This document shows, in pieces, positions 1 through 6,887 of a stretch of 17,434 bases of DNA. Numbering within the stretch: position 1 is the stretch's first letter; each line of letters starts with the position of its first letter. Source of the stretch: Chloroflexota bacterium (GTDB lineage: Bacteria > Chloroflexota > Anaerolineae > Fen-1058); the NCBI GenBank assembly GCA_016219235.1, contig JACRBO010000509.1:1-17434 (forward strand), written 5' to 3'. The notes below the pieces were generated by a model. The model saw only the letters and a list, made by a program, of their open reading frames with translations, ran no database searches and was not told the DNA's origin. Made by a program: the position numbers and the translations under genes.

Positions 1-591
1 CTCGATCGGATTCCGTCAGGCTGGGATATTACACTCTCCGATTTCTCAGCCGGGATGATCGATCAAGCGCGCGCAAATCTCGGCGGACATGATTTTCGCT
101 ACGAGATCATCGACGCCCAATCGATTCTGTACGATGATGGCACGTTCGACGCCGTGATCGCCAATCACATGCTGTACCACATCCCCGATCGTCCGAAGGC
201 ACTGTCGGAAATGCGGCGCGTGCTCAAAGCGACGGGCGCGGCTTATCTCGCCACTAACGGCGATCGGCATCTGGTGGAATTAGATGATCTCACGCGGCGA
301 TTTGATCCACAGGTAAACCTCGGCTGGGATCAACGCGCGCACGACATGTTTTCCATCGATACCGGCAGCGCCGAACTGCGGCCCTGGTTTCCGGCCATTG
401 AAGTCCGGCGCTACGACGATGCGTTGATCGTGACCGAAGTGCAGCCGCTGGTCGATTACATCCTGTCGATGACGACGCCCGAAGTTGCCGCTGCTCGTCG
501 CGCCGAACTGACCGCCTTCATCGCGCGTGAAATGCAGGCCACCGGCGCGATTCACATCACCAAAGATTCTGGCATTTTTATCGCACGCTAA
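1..591 (+). CDS. Class I SAM-dependent methyltransferase, 3' part (start lies before the window)
   Basis: The frame is open from base 1 to the TAA at 589-591, giving 196 visible residues, so the true start lies upstream; an internal ATG at 55 should not be taken as the start. Visible family features are the post-motif-I stretch 'DFSAGMIDQAR', an acidic loop 'DAQSILYDDGTFDAVIANHMLYHIP' region, and 'MRRVLKATGAAYLATNG', which match strands 3 to 5 of the Methyltransf_11/25 Rossmann fold. The glycine-rich SAM loop (motif I) must be off the left edge. Members of this family move a methyl group from S-adenosylmethionine to small molecules or other acceptors in the cytoplasm; the substrate cannot be told from what is visible. 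The gene is followed by a 195-base gap with repeats, so it is probably not cotranscribed with the ABC gene. Family call is firm, function open. Confidence 0.85.
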   Translation, partial: LDRIPSGWDITLSDFSAGMIDQARANLGGHDFRYEIIDAQSILYDDGTFDAVIANHMLYHIPDRPKALSEMRRVLKATGAAYLATNGDRHLVELDDLTRRFDPQVNLGWDQRAHDMFSIDTGSAELRPWFPAIEVRRYDDALIVTEVQPLVDYILSMTTPEVAAARRAELTAFIAREMQATGAIHITKDSGIFIAR

Positions 592-614
592 ACTTACCAA
601 CCGATCTTATTCGC

Positions 615-697
615 CGTCATTGCGAGCGTAGCGAAGCAATCGCAGGGTCTGCTAACAATAGATTGCTTCGTCGCAAAAGGCGCTCCTCGCAATGACG
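615..697. repeat. Palindromic intergenic repeat (83 bp)
   Basis: Bases 615-626 (CGTCATTGCGAG) are the exact reverse complement of 686-697, and 632-641 (CGAAGCAATC) the exact reverse complement of 661-670. Together they make a long imperfect hairpin. The motif CGTCATTGCGAG...GAAGCAATC is a dispersed palindrome I recognise from many bacterial genomes. No T-run follows, so it is not a standard terminator, though as RNA it would fold. It occupies most of the gap after the methyltransferase. Confidence 0.8.
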
Positions 698-735
698 CCC
701 AATCTGGATTGTTGCCAGAACGACCAATCGAGTAG

Positions 736-784
736 TTACCGATCACCGATTACCAATTACGCAGTACGAATTACGCACTACTTA
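736..784. repeat. Degenerate heptamer array A (7 units) abutting the ABC gene
   Basis: The stretch splits exactly into seven 7-base units: ttaccga, tcaccga, ttaccaa, then ttacgca, gtacgaa, ttacgca, ctactta. Two bases later comes the ATG at 787. The first three units fit TYACCRA and the rest resemble TTACGCA. The first zone is the reverse complement (rotated) of the RAYYGGT zone found in the arrays at 3274 and 4231, while the second zone has the same orientation as theirs. Confidence 0.8.
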
Positions 785-786
785 TC

Positions 787-3273
787 ATGTCCTCCACTCC
801 GCCCAATCAAGCTCAACCCTTCGACGGCACGCAAGTCGTGATGCTGGCCCGCGCCACGTTGAGCGTGCGTCAACCCGACGGGCGCGCCCGCACCATCGTG
901 TTGACGCGCGAGCCGTTGACCATTGGCCGTCATCCCACCAATGATGTGGTGATCGACATTGCCACTGTATCGGCCGAACACGCCATCATTGAGAACACCG
1001 ACGGCCAGTATCGCCTGACCGATCGCGGCAGCCGCAACGGCACCTTTGTCAACGGGCAGCGCATCTCCATCGCGATGCTGAAGGACGGCGACATTATCCG
1101 CATCGGCGATGCGCGCGGCAATTCAGTCGGTCTCACCTTTCACGCGGGTCAGGCCCCGCAGGCCACCGCCGTCGAGTCCTTCGATCTGGCCGCCAACGAC
1201 ACACTGACCATCGGGCGCGATCCGGGTTGCGATCTGACGCTCGATTCGCCGCTCGTGTCGCGCCATCACGCCCGATTGGAACGCAGCGGCCCCACGCACA
1301 CGTTGATCGATCTAGGCAGCACCAACGGCACGTTCGTCAATAGCCAACGCATCGATCGGCACACGTTACGATCGGGCGACATCGTGCAGATGGGGCCATA
1401 CCGCCTGACCTATCAGCCCGGCGCGATCAGCCAGGTGCTGCCGATGCGGCAGCGCGGCCGATTGGACGCCCTGCATTTGACGCGACGGGTCGATGGCGGC
1501 CGCACCATCCTGAATGATGTCTCGCTCTCGATCGCGCCGCGCGAATTCGTCGCCCTCGTCGGCGGCTCGGGCACCGGCAAAACTACCCTGCTCAACGCGC
1601 TCAGCGGCTTTGAACCCGCCGAAGGCCGCGTCTTGTTCAACGACGATGACTTTTACGCACACTTCGATCTGTATCGCGGTCTAATCGGTTACGTGCCGCA
1701 GGACGACATCATCCATCGCGAACTGCCCGTGGGGCAAGCGCTGCGCTACGCGGCACAATTGCGGCTGCCGCGTGACACGTCGGAAGGTGAAATCGACAGC
1801 CGCATCGAGCGTGTCTTGACCGAAGTGGAAATGGACGAACAGGTCGAGCGCATCATCGGCCGGCTCAGCGGCGGGCAGCGCAAGCGTGTGTCCATCGGCG
1901 TGGAATTGCTGGCCGAACCCGGCGTGTTCTTTCTGGACGAGGCAACTTCAGGGCTTGATCCCGGCCTCGAAAAGAAGTTGATGTACACGCTGCGCCGCCT
2001 GGCCGATGGCGGCCGCACGGTGGTCCTGGTCACACACGCCACGGCCAACATCAAGCAGTGCGATCACGTCGCGTTTATGGGCGCAGGCGGCCGATTGGTA
2101 TTCTTCGGTCCGCCCGATCGGGCGCTGGAGTTTTTCGGCGTGAAGGACTTCGCCGACATCTACGGCGAAATCGAAAACGATCCGGCCTTATGGGAAAAGC
2201 GTTTCCGCGAATCCAATTATTATGGACAATACATCTTGTCCAGAATGCAGAGCATGGATCTAAATGGGCGAGATTCAGGTATCTCCCCATCCCTCCGTCC
2301 CGCCATCGCTCCAGCGCGTATTGCCCCGCGTGCCAACCCGTTTCGGCAGTTCGCCATTCTGGCTCAGCGCTACTTCGAACTGGTAGTGCGCGACAAGGTC
2401 CTGTTGACCGTGCTGCTGGCCGTCATGCCGGTGGTGGGCTTGCTCTTGACAGCCATCGCGCAGCCGTCGGCCCTGGTTGGCGATTCCGCCGCCCGCATCG
2501 CGCAGATTGTATCCGAATCCAACGCCTATTCGATCGCAGGTCAGGCACAGGTCGTATTGATGATGATGGCCCTCGCCGCGATCTTCGTGGGCCTGTTCGC
2601 CGCCTCGTTTGAGTTGGTGCGCGAGCGCGCCATTTATCGCCGCGAACGCATGGTCAACTTGCGGCTGGGCGCTTACCTCTCATCGAAGTTCGTGGTGCTG
2701 GTCGGTTTCGCCGCGCTGCAAATCATGGCCCTGATCGTCGTCGTGGCCTTGCGCGTGCAGTTTCCATTCGAGGGCGTGCTGCTGCCCGGCCCGCTGGAAA
2801 TGTACATCACGCTGCTGCTCGCTTCGGCAGCGGGTATTTGTTTTGGCCTGTTGGTATCCGCGCTCGTCGCCAGCCAGAACAGCGTGATCTACGTGGTGCT
2901 GTTAGCCGTGTTCACGCAGATCATGTTTGGCGGCGTGCTGTTCAGTGTCGCGAAGCCGCTGTCGGCCTTGACGCTCACGCGCTGGACGATTGAGGCGCTG
3001 GGCAGCACCGTCGATTTGCCCCTGCTCAACGACCTGGGCCAGATCGAAGTGCGCCGCACCGTCGAGGCGGTTGATCCCCTCACGGGGCAGAAAGTACAGC
3101 GCGAGGTGGTGTATCGTGATAAACTCACCTCAACGTTCAATGTCGATTACGCGCACGAGGCCGGACACTTGCTGTCGCGCTGGCTCATACTGATCGCCTT
3201 CACCGTGCTCTTTGCAGCAGGCACCACCTGGGCGCAAGCCAAATGGTCAAGGCAACGGATGGGCAAGCGGTAG
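787..3273 (+). CDS. ABC transporter, ABCG-like half transporter fused to two FHA domains
   Basis: An 828-residue single-chain half transporter. Two forkhead-associated domains come first (about 25-110 and 125-210), each with the GR..S.H..N typical core ('IGRHPTNDVVID', 'GSRNGTFVNGQRI'; 'IGRDPGCDLTLD', 'VSRHHARL', 'GSTNGTFVNSQRI'). FHA domains bind phosphothreonine, so activity may be tuned by Ser/Thr kinases. The ATPase follows: Walker A GGSGTGKTT at 259-267, signature LSGGQ at 360-364, Walker B VFFLDE at 380-385, switch H417. About six membrane helices fill residues 530-825 (ABC2/ABCG type). Only the second FHA keeps the SRHH motif; the first has SAEH, so it may bind weakly or not at all. 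ATG 787 is the first possible start: an in-frame TAG lies at 733-735 with no start codon between. No Shine-Dalgarno is visible; array A fills that position. The substrate is unknown; related fusions are common in Cyanobacteria and Chloroflexota. Confidence 0.93.
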   Translation: MSSTPPNQAQPFDGTQVVMLARATLSVRQPDGRARTIVLTREPLTIGRHPTNDVVIDIATVSAEHAIIENTDGQYRLTDRGSRNGTFVNGQRISIAMLKDGDIIRIGDARGNSVGLTFHAGQAPQATAVESFDLAANDTLTIGRDPGCDLTLDSPLVSRHHARLERSGPTHTLIDLGSTNGTFVNSQRIDRHTLRSGDIVQMGPYRLTYQPGAISQVLPMRQRGRLDALHLTRRVDGGRTILNDVSLSIAPREFVALVGGSGTGKTTLLNALSGFEPAEGRVLFNDDDFYAHFDLYRGLIGYVPQDDIIHRELPVGQALRYAAQLRLPRDTSEGEIDSRIERVLTEVEMDEQVERIIGRLSGGQRKRVSIGVELLAEPGVFFLDEATSGLDPGLEKKLMYTLRRLADGGRTVVLVTHATANIKQCDHVAFMGAGGRLVFFGPPDRALEFFGVKDFADIYGEIENDPALWEKRFRESNYYGQYILSRMQSMDLNGRDSGISPSLRPAIAPARIAPRANPFRQFAILAQRYFELVVRDKVLLTVLLAVMPVVGLLLTAIAQPSALVGDSAARIAQIVSESNAYSIAGQAQVVLMMMALAAIFVGLFAASFELVRERAIYRRERMVNLRLGAYLSSKFVVLVGFAALQIMALIVVVALRVQFPFEGVLLPGPLEMYITLLLASAAGICFGLLVSALVASQNSVIYVVLLAVFTQIMFGGVLFSVAKPLSALTLTRWTIEALGSTVDLPLLNDLGQIEVRRTVEAVDPLTGQKVQREVVYRDKLTSTFNVDYAHEAGHLLSRWLILIAFTVLFAAGTTWAQAKWSRQRMGKR

Positions 3274-3392
3274 ATTGGTAACTTGGTAGATTGGTAATCG
3301 GTAACTGGTGACTGGTGATTGGTCACGCAACACGCATCACACATCACGCAGTACGCATCACTCGTCACGCATCTTGCAGCCTGCATCTTGCA
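3274..3392. repeat. Degenerate heptamer array B (about 17 units, two zones)
   Basis: The array starts directly after the ABC stop codon and fills nearly the whole gap to the hydrolase. Zone 1 (about 3274-3322) repeats RAYYGGT-type units (aatcggt, aactggt, gactggt, gattggt). Zone 2 (about 3323-3392) repeats TCACGCA-type units (tcacgca, acacgca, tcacaca, gtacgca, tcactcg), drifting to tcttgca and gcctgca at the end. Spacing is 7 bases, with two 8-base steps at the start. Neighbouring units in zone 1 differ mostly by transitions. Confidence 0.88.
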
Positions 3393-3396
3393 TCCA

Positions 3397-3402
3397 AGAG
3401 GT
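3397..3402 (+). promoter_or_regulatory. Ribosome binding site fixing the hydrolase start
   Basis: AGAGGT lies 4 bases before the ATG at 3407, immediately after the end of heptamer array B. It selects 3407 over the in-frame GTG at 3308, which lies inside the array. Confidence 0.75.
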
Positions 3403-3406
3403 AACC

Positions 3407-4216
3407 ATGTCACTGACTGGTTTTGCAGATTTCAACGGCGGCAAACTCTACTACGAGGTAGCCGGCACAGGCCACCCGCTGGTGCTGATTCACGGTGGAT
3501 TGGTCAACAGCGGCCTGTGGGATAAACAGTTCTACGCCTTCGCGGAACAGCAGCGCGTCGTGCGTTACGACGTGCGCGGCTACGGCCAATCCGATGGGCC
3601 AACGTCGCCCTTCTCGCATCATGGCGATCTGCGCCAATTGCTTGATTTCCTCAACATCGAGCGCGCCGCTGTACTGGGCCTGTCGATGGGTGGCGCGATC
3701 GCGATCGATTTTGCGCTGGCTTATCCCGAACGCACGCTGGCTTTGATTCCGGTGGCCGCCGCGATCTCGGGTCTTCGGCCGCCGGACTCCGTCCGTAGTC
3801 AGTGGTCATCTATCGGCGAAGCGTATGAGCGCGGCGACAAAGCCTTAGCCCTGGATTTATCGCTGCAAATCTGGACCGATGGGCCGCAGCGTACACCCGA
3901 TCAAGTGGACGCCGCCGTGCGCGAACACGTTCGCACGATGACGGCGCATGAATTCGCACGACCGGAGATCGATGAGCAGTTGCTGCAAGAACTCGATCCG
4001 CCCGCCTACGATCGACTGGGCGATATTCACGTGCCCACGCTGGTCGTCACCGGCGACGCCGATATACCGTACATCAATGGCAACATGACGCATCTCGCCG
4101 CCACCGTTCCCGGCGCGCAGCACGTTGTCATCCACGACGCCGCCCATCATCTGCCGCTGGAACGCCCAGAAGAATTCAATCGCGCCGTGCTAGATTTCTT
4201 GAAGCAAGTGCCGTAG
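3407..4216 (+). CDS. Alpha/beta-fold hydrolase
   Basis: A 269-residue protein of usual length for the alpha/beta hydrolase fold (Abhydrolase_1). The oxyanion region 'LVLIHGG' is near residue 25, the nucleophile elbow GLSMGG places Ser93, the acid is probably Asp219 in 'GDADIP', and the base is His247 or His248 in 'AAHHLPLERPEEF', the typical C-terminal motif. There is no signal peptide or membrane segment, so it should act in the cytoplasm. The closest look is to the broad 3-oxoadipate enol-lactonase/esterase-like group, but the substrate cannot be assigned. The start at ATG 3407 is set by an AGAGGT site; the reading frame stays open upstream only because it runs through the heptamer array. 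It sits between two heptamer arrays, in the same direction as the genes on both sides, and may be cotranscribed with them. Confidence 0.92.
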   Translation: MSLTGFADFNGGKLYYEVAGTGHPLVLIHGGLVNSGLWDKQFYAFAEQQRVVRYDVRGYGQSDGPTSPFSHHGDLRQLLDFLNIERAAVLGLSMGGAIAIDFALAYPERTLALIPVAAAISGLRPPDSVRSQWSSIGEAYERGDKALALDLSLQIWTDGPQRTPDQVDAAVREHVRTMTAHEFARPEIDEQLLQELDPPAYDRLGDIHVPTLVVTGDADIPYINGNMTHLAATVPGAQHVVIHDAAHHLPLERPEEFNRAVLDFLKQVP

Positions 4217-4230
4217 GCAGTAAATTAGGG

Positions 4231-4329
4231 ATTGGTAGATTGGTCAATCGGTAACCGGTGATTGGTCACGCATCACGCAGTACGTATTACGCATTACTCG
4301 TTACTCATCACTCATCACTCGTCACTCAT
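4231..4329. repeat. Degenerate heptamer array C (14 units, two zones) abutting the subtilase start
   Basis: After one 8-base unit, thirteen exact 7-base units run from 4239 to 4329, one base before the ATG at 4331. Zone 1 has RAYYGGT units (aatcggt, aaccggt, gattggt); zone 2 has YACGCAT units (cacgcat, cacgcag, tacgtat, tacgcat), which drift into YACTCRT units (tactcgt, tactcat, cactcat, cactcgt). The order of zones matches array B. Confidence 0.88.
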
Positions 4330-4330
4330 C

Positions 4331-6784
4331 ATGAAATCTCATCAACCGTCACTCATCCGTTCCCGCCTCATCCTCATCGGCCTCGTCGCATTGATCGTCA
4401 TCGCGGGCGCGGTGTGGGTCTTTGGGCCGGGCGGACCATCGCGCACCGCCCGCGTCGAGCCAACGCCGACGCTGGCTATTGCTCCCAAAGTCACGTTCAC
4501 GCCCCCGCCCGATTTGAGCGAGTTAGCCAAACAGTTTCCACGTTTGGAAAAATTGCTCACCAATCCCGCGCTCGATTCGGCCTACAAAGATTTTCTCGTC
4601 GCCTACGAATCCGGCGGCGTGGAAGCGGCGGAATTGCTGGCGCGACAGCGCGGCCTGCTCAGCGACGATAATCAAATTCGCGTAACGTTGGTGCTGGACA
4701 CGGCCGATTCCGCCGCACTCGTCACCGAGTTGGAGAGCATCGGCGTGATCGTGCGCGGAACCTATCAGGACCTGATCGACATCGGCGTGCCGCTGGACCT
4801 CATCGCCAGGACCGCCGAATCCGACACGCCCGGCGCGATCTTCGATCGCATCACACAGTTGGAGCACGTGATTGGTCTGCAACTGCCAGCGCCTAAACCG
4901 GCGGGCGCGCAGACGCGGCCCATTCAGCCCGCGAACTTACTCGCGGGTTTTTTGCTGCTGACCCAGCCTCACCCCCCGGCCCCTTTCGCGCCAGCGCACT
5001 TTAGTGCTCCCGAAATCCACATTGCTGATTTCGGGAGAGGGGGAGTGGCTCCCCTCTCAAATCGACCGCTTTTGTCGATAGGAGAGGGGCTGGGGGTGAG
5101 GCCGCAGCCGCAAGCCACCCAACCGCCCCTCAGTGAAGGCGTCGCCACCATCAACGCCCTGGCCTGGCATGCGGCTGGTTATACCGGGCAAGGCGTCAAG
5201 ATTGGCATCCTCGATCAGGGTTTCGACGGCTACCGCGATCTATTGGGCACGCGCTTGCCGCTCGGCGTGACGGCGCAATCGTTTGTGTCCGGCATCGCGG
5301 TCGATGGCACGGGCCTGACTCACGGTACGGCTGTCGCGGAGATCATCCACGCCACCGCGCCGGACGCCGAACTTTTTCTGGCGCACTACGACGGCGGCGA
5401 CGTGAGCATGGGTAATGCCGTCGAATGGCTGATGGATCAGGGCGTGAACATCATCTCGCATTCGGCGGGCGGGTTGGCCGCACCGATGGACGGCACGGGC
5501 CGCGACGCCGAGCTGGCCGATCGGGTGGCCGCGGCCGGTTTGATCTGGATCAATTCCGCAGGCAACGCCGCCAATCAACATTATCGCGGCACGTTCACCG
5601 ATTCCAACGGCGATCTCATTCACGAATTCGCGCCCGACAAGACCACGCTGGGCTTCTATTCCGATCCCGCCGGCTTGACCCAGATCATCCTGAATTGGGA
5701 CGATTGGGCCGGCGACGGCGCGCAAGACCTCGATCTGTTTTTGCTGGATGCCGACGGCAACATCATCGCCTCGGCGCGCAACACACGCGATGGTGAGCGC
5801 CCGCCCGTGGAGCAAATTCTTTTCCAGTTCGAAGACAGCCGTACCTATTTTCTCACGATCAACGGCGTCAAAGTCGATCGGGCGCTGCGGTTGGACATCT
5901 ATATTCATCAAACCAGCAACCTGGAACTGGCCGATCCCAACGGCAGTTTAGCCACACCCGGCGATGCACGCGGCTCATTGACCGTGGGCGCGGTCTACTG
6001 GCGCACCGACGAATTGGAGCCATTCAGTTCGCGCGGGCCAACGGCCGATGGGCGTGTCAAACCCGATCTGGTGGGGCCGGACGGCGTGCTCAGCGACATC
6101 TTCGCGCCCGATCGCTTCTTCGGCACCTCGGCGGCCGCGCCGCACGTCACGGGTGCCGCCGCCCTCATTTGGAGCGCGTATCCATTGGCCACCGCCGATG
6201 AAATCCGGCAATATCTCACGACCAACACACTCGATCTGTTAGACCCCGGCGTGGATGCGGCCACCGGCGCGGGACGCCTGTTACTGCCGGCGGCTCCCGC
6301 CCCGGCGACCATCACGCCGACGCCGCTCAACACCCCTGAGCCGTCAGTGACCACCGCGCCCGATCAGCCGACACCCACGGCGCCACCGTCGATCATCAGC
6401 ACGCCCACGCCGCCCCGCATCGTCATTGTGACGCCGATCGGCGGACGGCCCCGGCCGCCCGTACAGCCACCTGCGACAGATGGCGGCAGTTGGATCGGGT
6501 TGATCGTGATCGGGTTGGCCGCCGTTCTGGCGGGCGCGGCCGGCTGGCGGCTGACACGGCGGCCCGATCGATCAACGCTTCCCACCCGATCGATCAACTC
6601 CGCCTTAGCGGCTTGTCCGCACTGCGGGCGCACCCTGCCCGGCGATGCGGTCTTTTGCGCGCAGTGCGGACGGCCTGTCGGCGCGACGCAGACCGTGACC
6701 AGGTGCGCGCACTGCGGACGCGCCCTGCGGCCCGGCGCAAAATACTGCGCGCGCTGCGGACAGGCCACATCAATGGCGTTGTAA
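4331..6784 (+). CDS. Membrane-anchored subtilisin-like serine protease (S8) with C-terminal double zinc ribbon
   Basis: An 817-residue protein. A basic N-terminus is followed by a hydrophobic anchor or signal (about 11-33). A Pro/Thr linker and a prodomain-like region follow, then the S8 domain: Asp295 in 'GILDQGFDG', His331 in 'THGTAVAEI', oxyanion Asn412 in 'SAGN', Ser600 in 'FFGTSAAAPHV'. About 100 residues between Asn412 and Ser600 ('DLDLFLLDADGNIIASARN' and on) resemble a pre-peptidase C-terminal type beta domain inserted in the catalytic fold. A Pro/Thr-rich stalk (about 655-715) leads to a membrane helix (721-739) and two CxxC pairs of ribbons (C762/C765, C776/C779, C792/C795, C806/C809). 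The protease is thus expected outside and the ribbons inside the cell. ATG 4331 is preferred over the TTG at 4262, which lies in the heptamer array; the anchor follows at once. No Shine-Dalgarno is visible. Residues 213-257 are encoded by a palindromic repeat. Targets unknown. Confidence 0.9.
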   Translation: MKSHQPSLIRSRLILIGLVALIVIAGAVWVFGPGGPSRTARVEPTPTLAIAPKVTFTPPPDLSELAKQFPRLEKLLTNPALDSAYKDFLVAYESGGVEAAELLARQRGLLSDDNQIRVTLVLDTADSAALVTELESIGVIVRGTYQDLIDIGVPLDLIARTAESDTPGAIFDRITQLEHVIGLQLPAPKPAGAQTRPIQPANLLAGFLLLTQPHPPAPFAPAHFSAPEIHIADFGRGGVAPLSNRPLLSIGEGLGVRPQPQATQPPLSEGVATINALAWHAAGYTGQGVKIGILDQGFDGYRDLLGTRLPLGVTAQSFVSGIAVDGTGLTHGTAVAEIIHATAPDAELFLAHYDGGDVSMGNAVEWLMDQGVNIISHSAGGLAAPMDGTGRDAELADRVAAAGLIWINSAGNAANQHYRGTFTDSNGDLIHEFAPDKTTLGFYSDPAGLTQIILNWDDWAGDGAQDLDLFLLDADGNIIASARNTRDGERPPVEQILFQFEDSRTYFLTINGVKVDRALRLDIYIHQTSNLELADPNGSLATPGDARGSLTVGAVYWRTDELEPFSSRGPTADGRVKPDLVGPDGVLSDIFAPDRFFGTSAAAPHVTGAAALIWSAYPLATADEIRQYLTTNTLDLLDPGVDAATGAGRLLLPAAPAPATITPTPLNTPEPSVTTAPDQPTPTAPPSIISTPTPPRIVIVTPIGGRPRPPVQPPATDGGSWIGLIVIGLAAVLAGAAGWRLTRRPDRSTLPTRSINSALAACPHCGRTLPGDAVFCAQCGRPVGATQTVTRCAHCGRALRPGAKYCARCGQATSMAL
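4928..4953 (+). terminator. Intrinsic-terminator-like hairpin inside the subtilase gene
   Basis: CCCGCGA (4928-4934), a 6-base loop, TCGCGGG (4941-4947) and TTTTTT (4948-4953) form a perfect 7-bp GC-rich stem with a T6 tail. It lies in the coding sequence, 13 bases before the 135-bp palindromic element. Form is exact; whether it ends transcription in a translated message is unknown. Confidence 0.5.
4967..5101. repeat. Palindromic element of 135 bp inserted in frame in the subtilase gene
   Basis: The ends are CCTCACCCCCCGGCCCCTT (from 4967) and AGGGGCTGGGGGTGAGG (to 5101), inverted copies apart from small differences and one extra base. Inside lie further hairpins: 5008-5018 with 5028-5038 (11 bp perfect), a GAGAGGGGGA/CTCCCCTCTC pair around 5036-5058, and 5061-5066 with 5074-5079. 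The outer motif is one I recognise as a dispersed palindrome in bacterial genomes. The length, 135 bases, equals 45 codons, and it starts on a codon boundary (residues 213-257), so the frame is kept. Confidence 0.8.
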
Positions 6785-6814
6785 CTCTTTCGCAACGCTG
6801 CCCCTTGACGCCTG

Positions 6815-6823
6815 TGCTACAAT
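6815..6823 (+). promoter_or_regulatory. Extended -10 promoter of the histidine kinase gene
   Basis: TG at 6815-6816, one base, then TACAAT at 6818-6823 make an extended -10 element 64 bases before the kinase ATG. A TTGACG lies only 7 bases upstream of TACAAT and is too close to serve as its -35. No good -35 is seen at 16-18 bases. Confidence 0.45.
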
Positions 6824-6887
6824 CAGATTGTTATTGGGGTGACATCGCCCAAACTGCCTGTCATTCGCATCAACCGTGGAGTCAATC

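Noticed and set aside
615..697. tRNA or small RNA gene
   Set aside because: No cloverleaf or T-loop can be fitted; the palindrome matches a known dispersed intergenic repeat type.
3308..3406. Longer N-terminus for the alpha/beta hydrolase from GTG 3308
   Set aside because: The added residues are a translation of heptamer array B; ATG 3407 has AGAGGT in place and fits the family length.
3274..4329. Heptamer arrays as CRISPR
   Set aside because: Units are 7 bases without spacers, degenerate and directly adjoining; no cas gene is present.
4262..4330. Longer N-terminus for the subtilase from TTG 4262
   Set aside because: The extension only reads array C and would put about 23 His/Ser-rich residues before the membrane anchor.
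4331..6784. Subtilase as a pseudogene broken by a repeat
   Set aside because: The insert keeps the frame, the catalytic triad, oxyanion Asn and zinc ligands are all intact, and no stop interrupts it.
6805..6823. TTGACG and TACAAT as a standard -35/-10 pair
   Set aside because: The spacer would be only 7 bases; the TG-extended -10 alone is a better reading.
6876..6887. GTG 6876 as start of the histidine kinase
   Set aside because: No ribosome binding site precedes it, while GGAG at 6878-6881 is well placed for ATG 6888.
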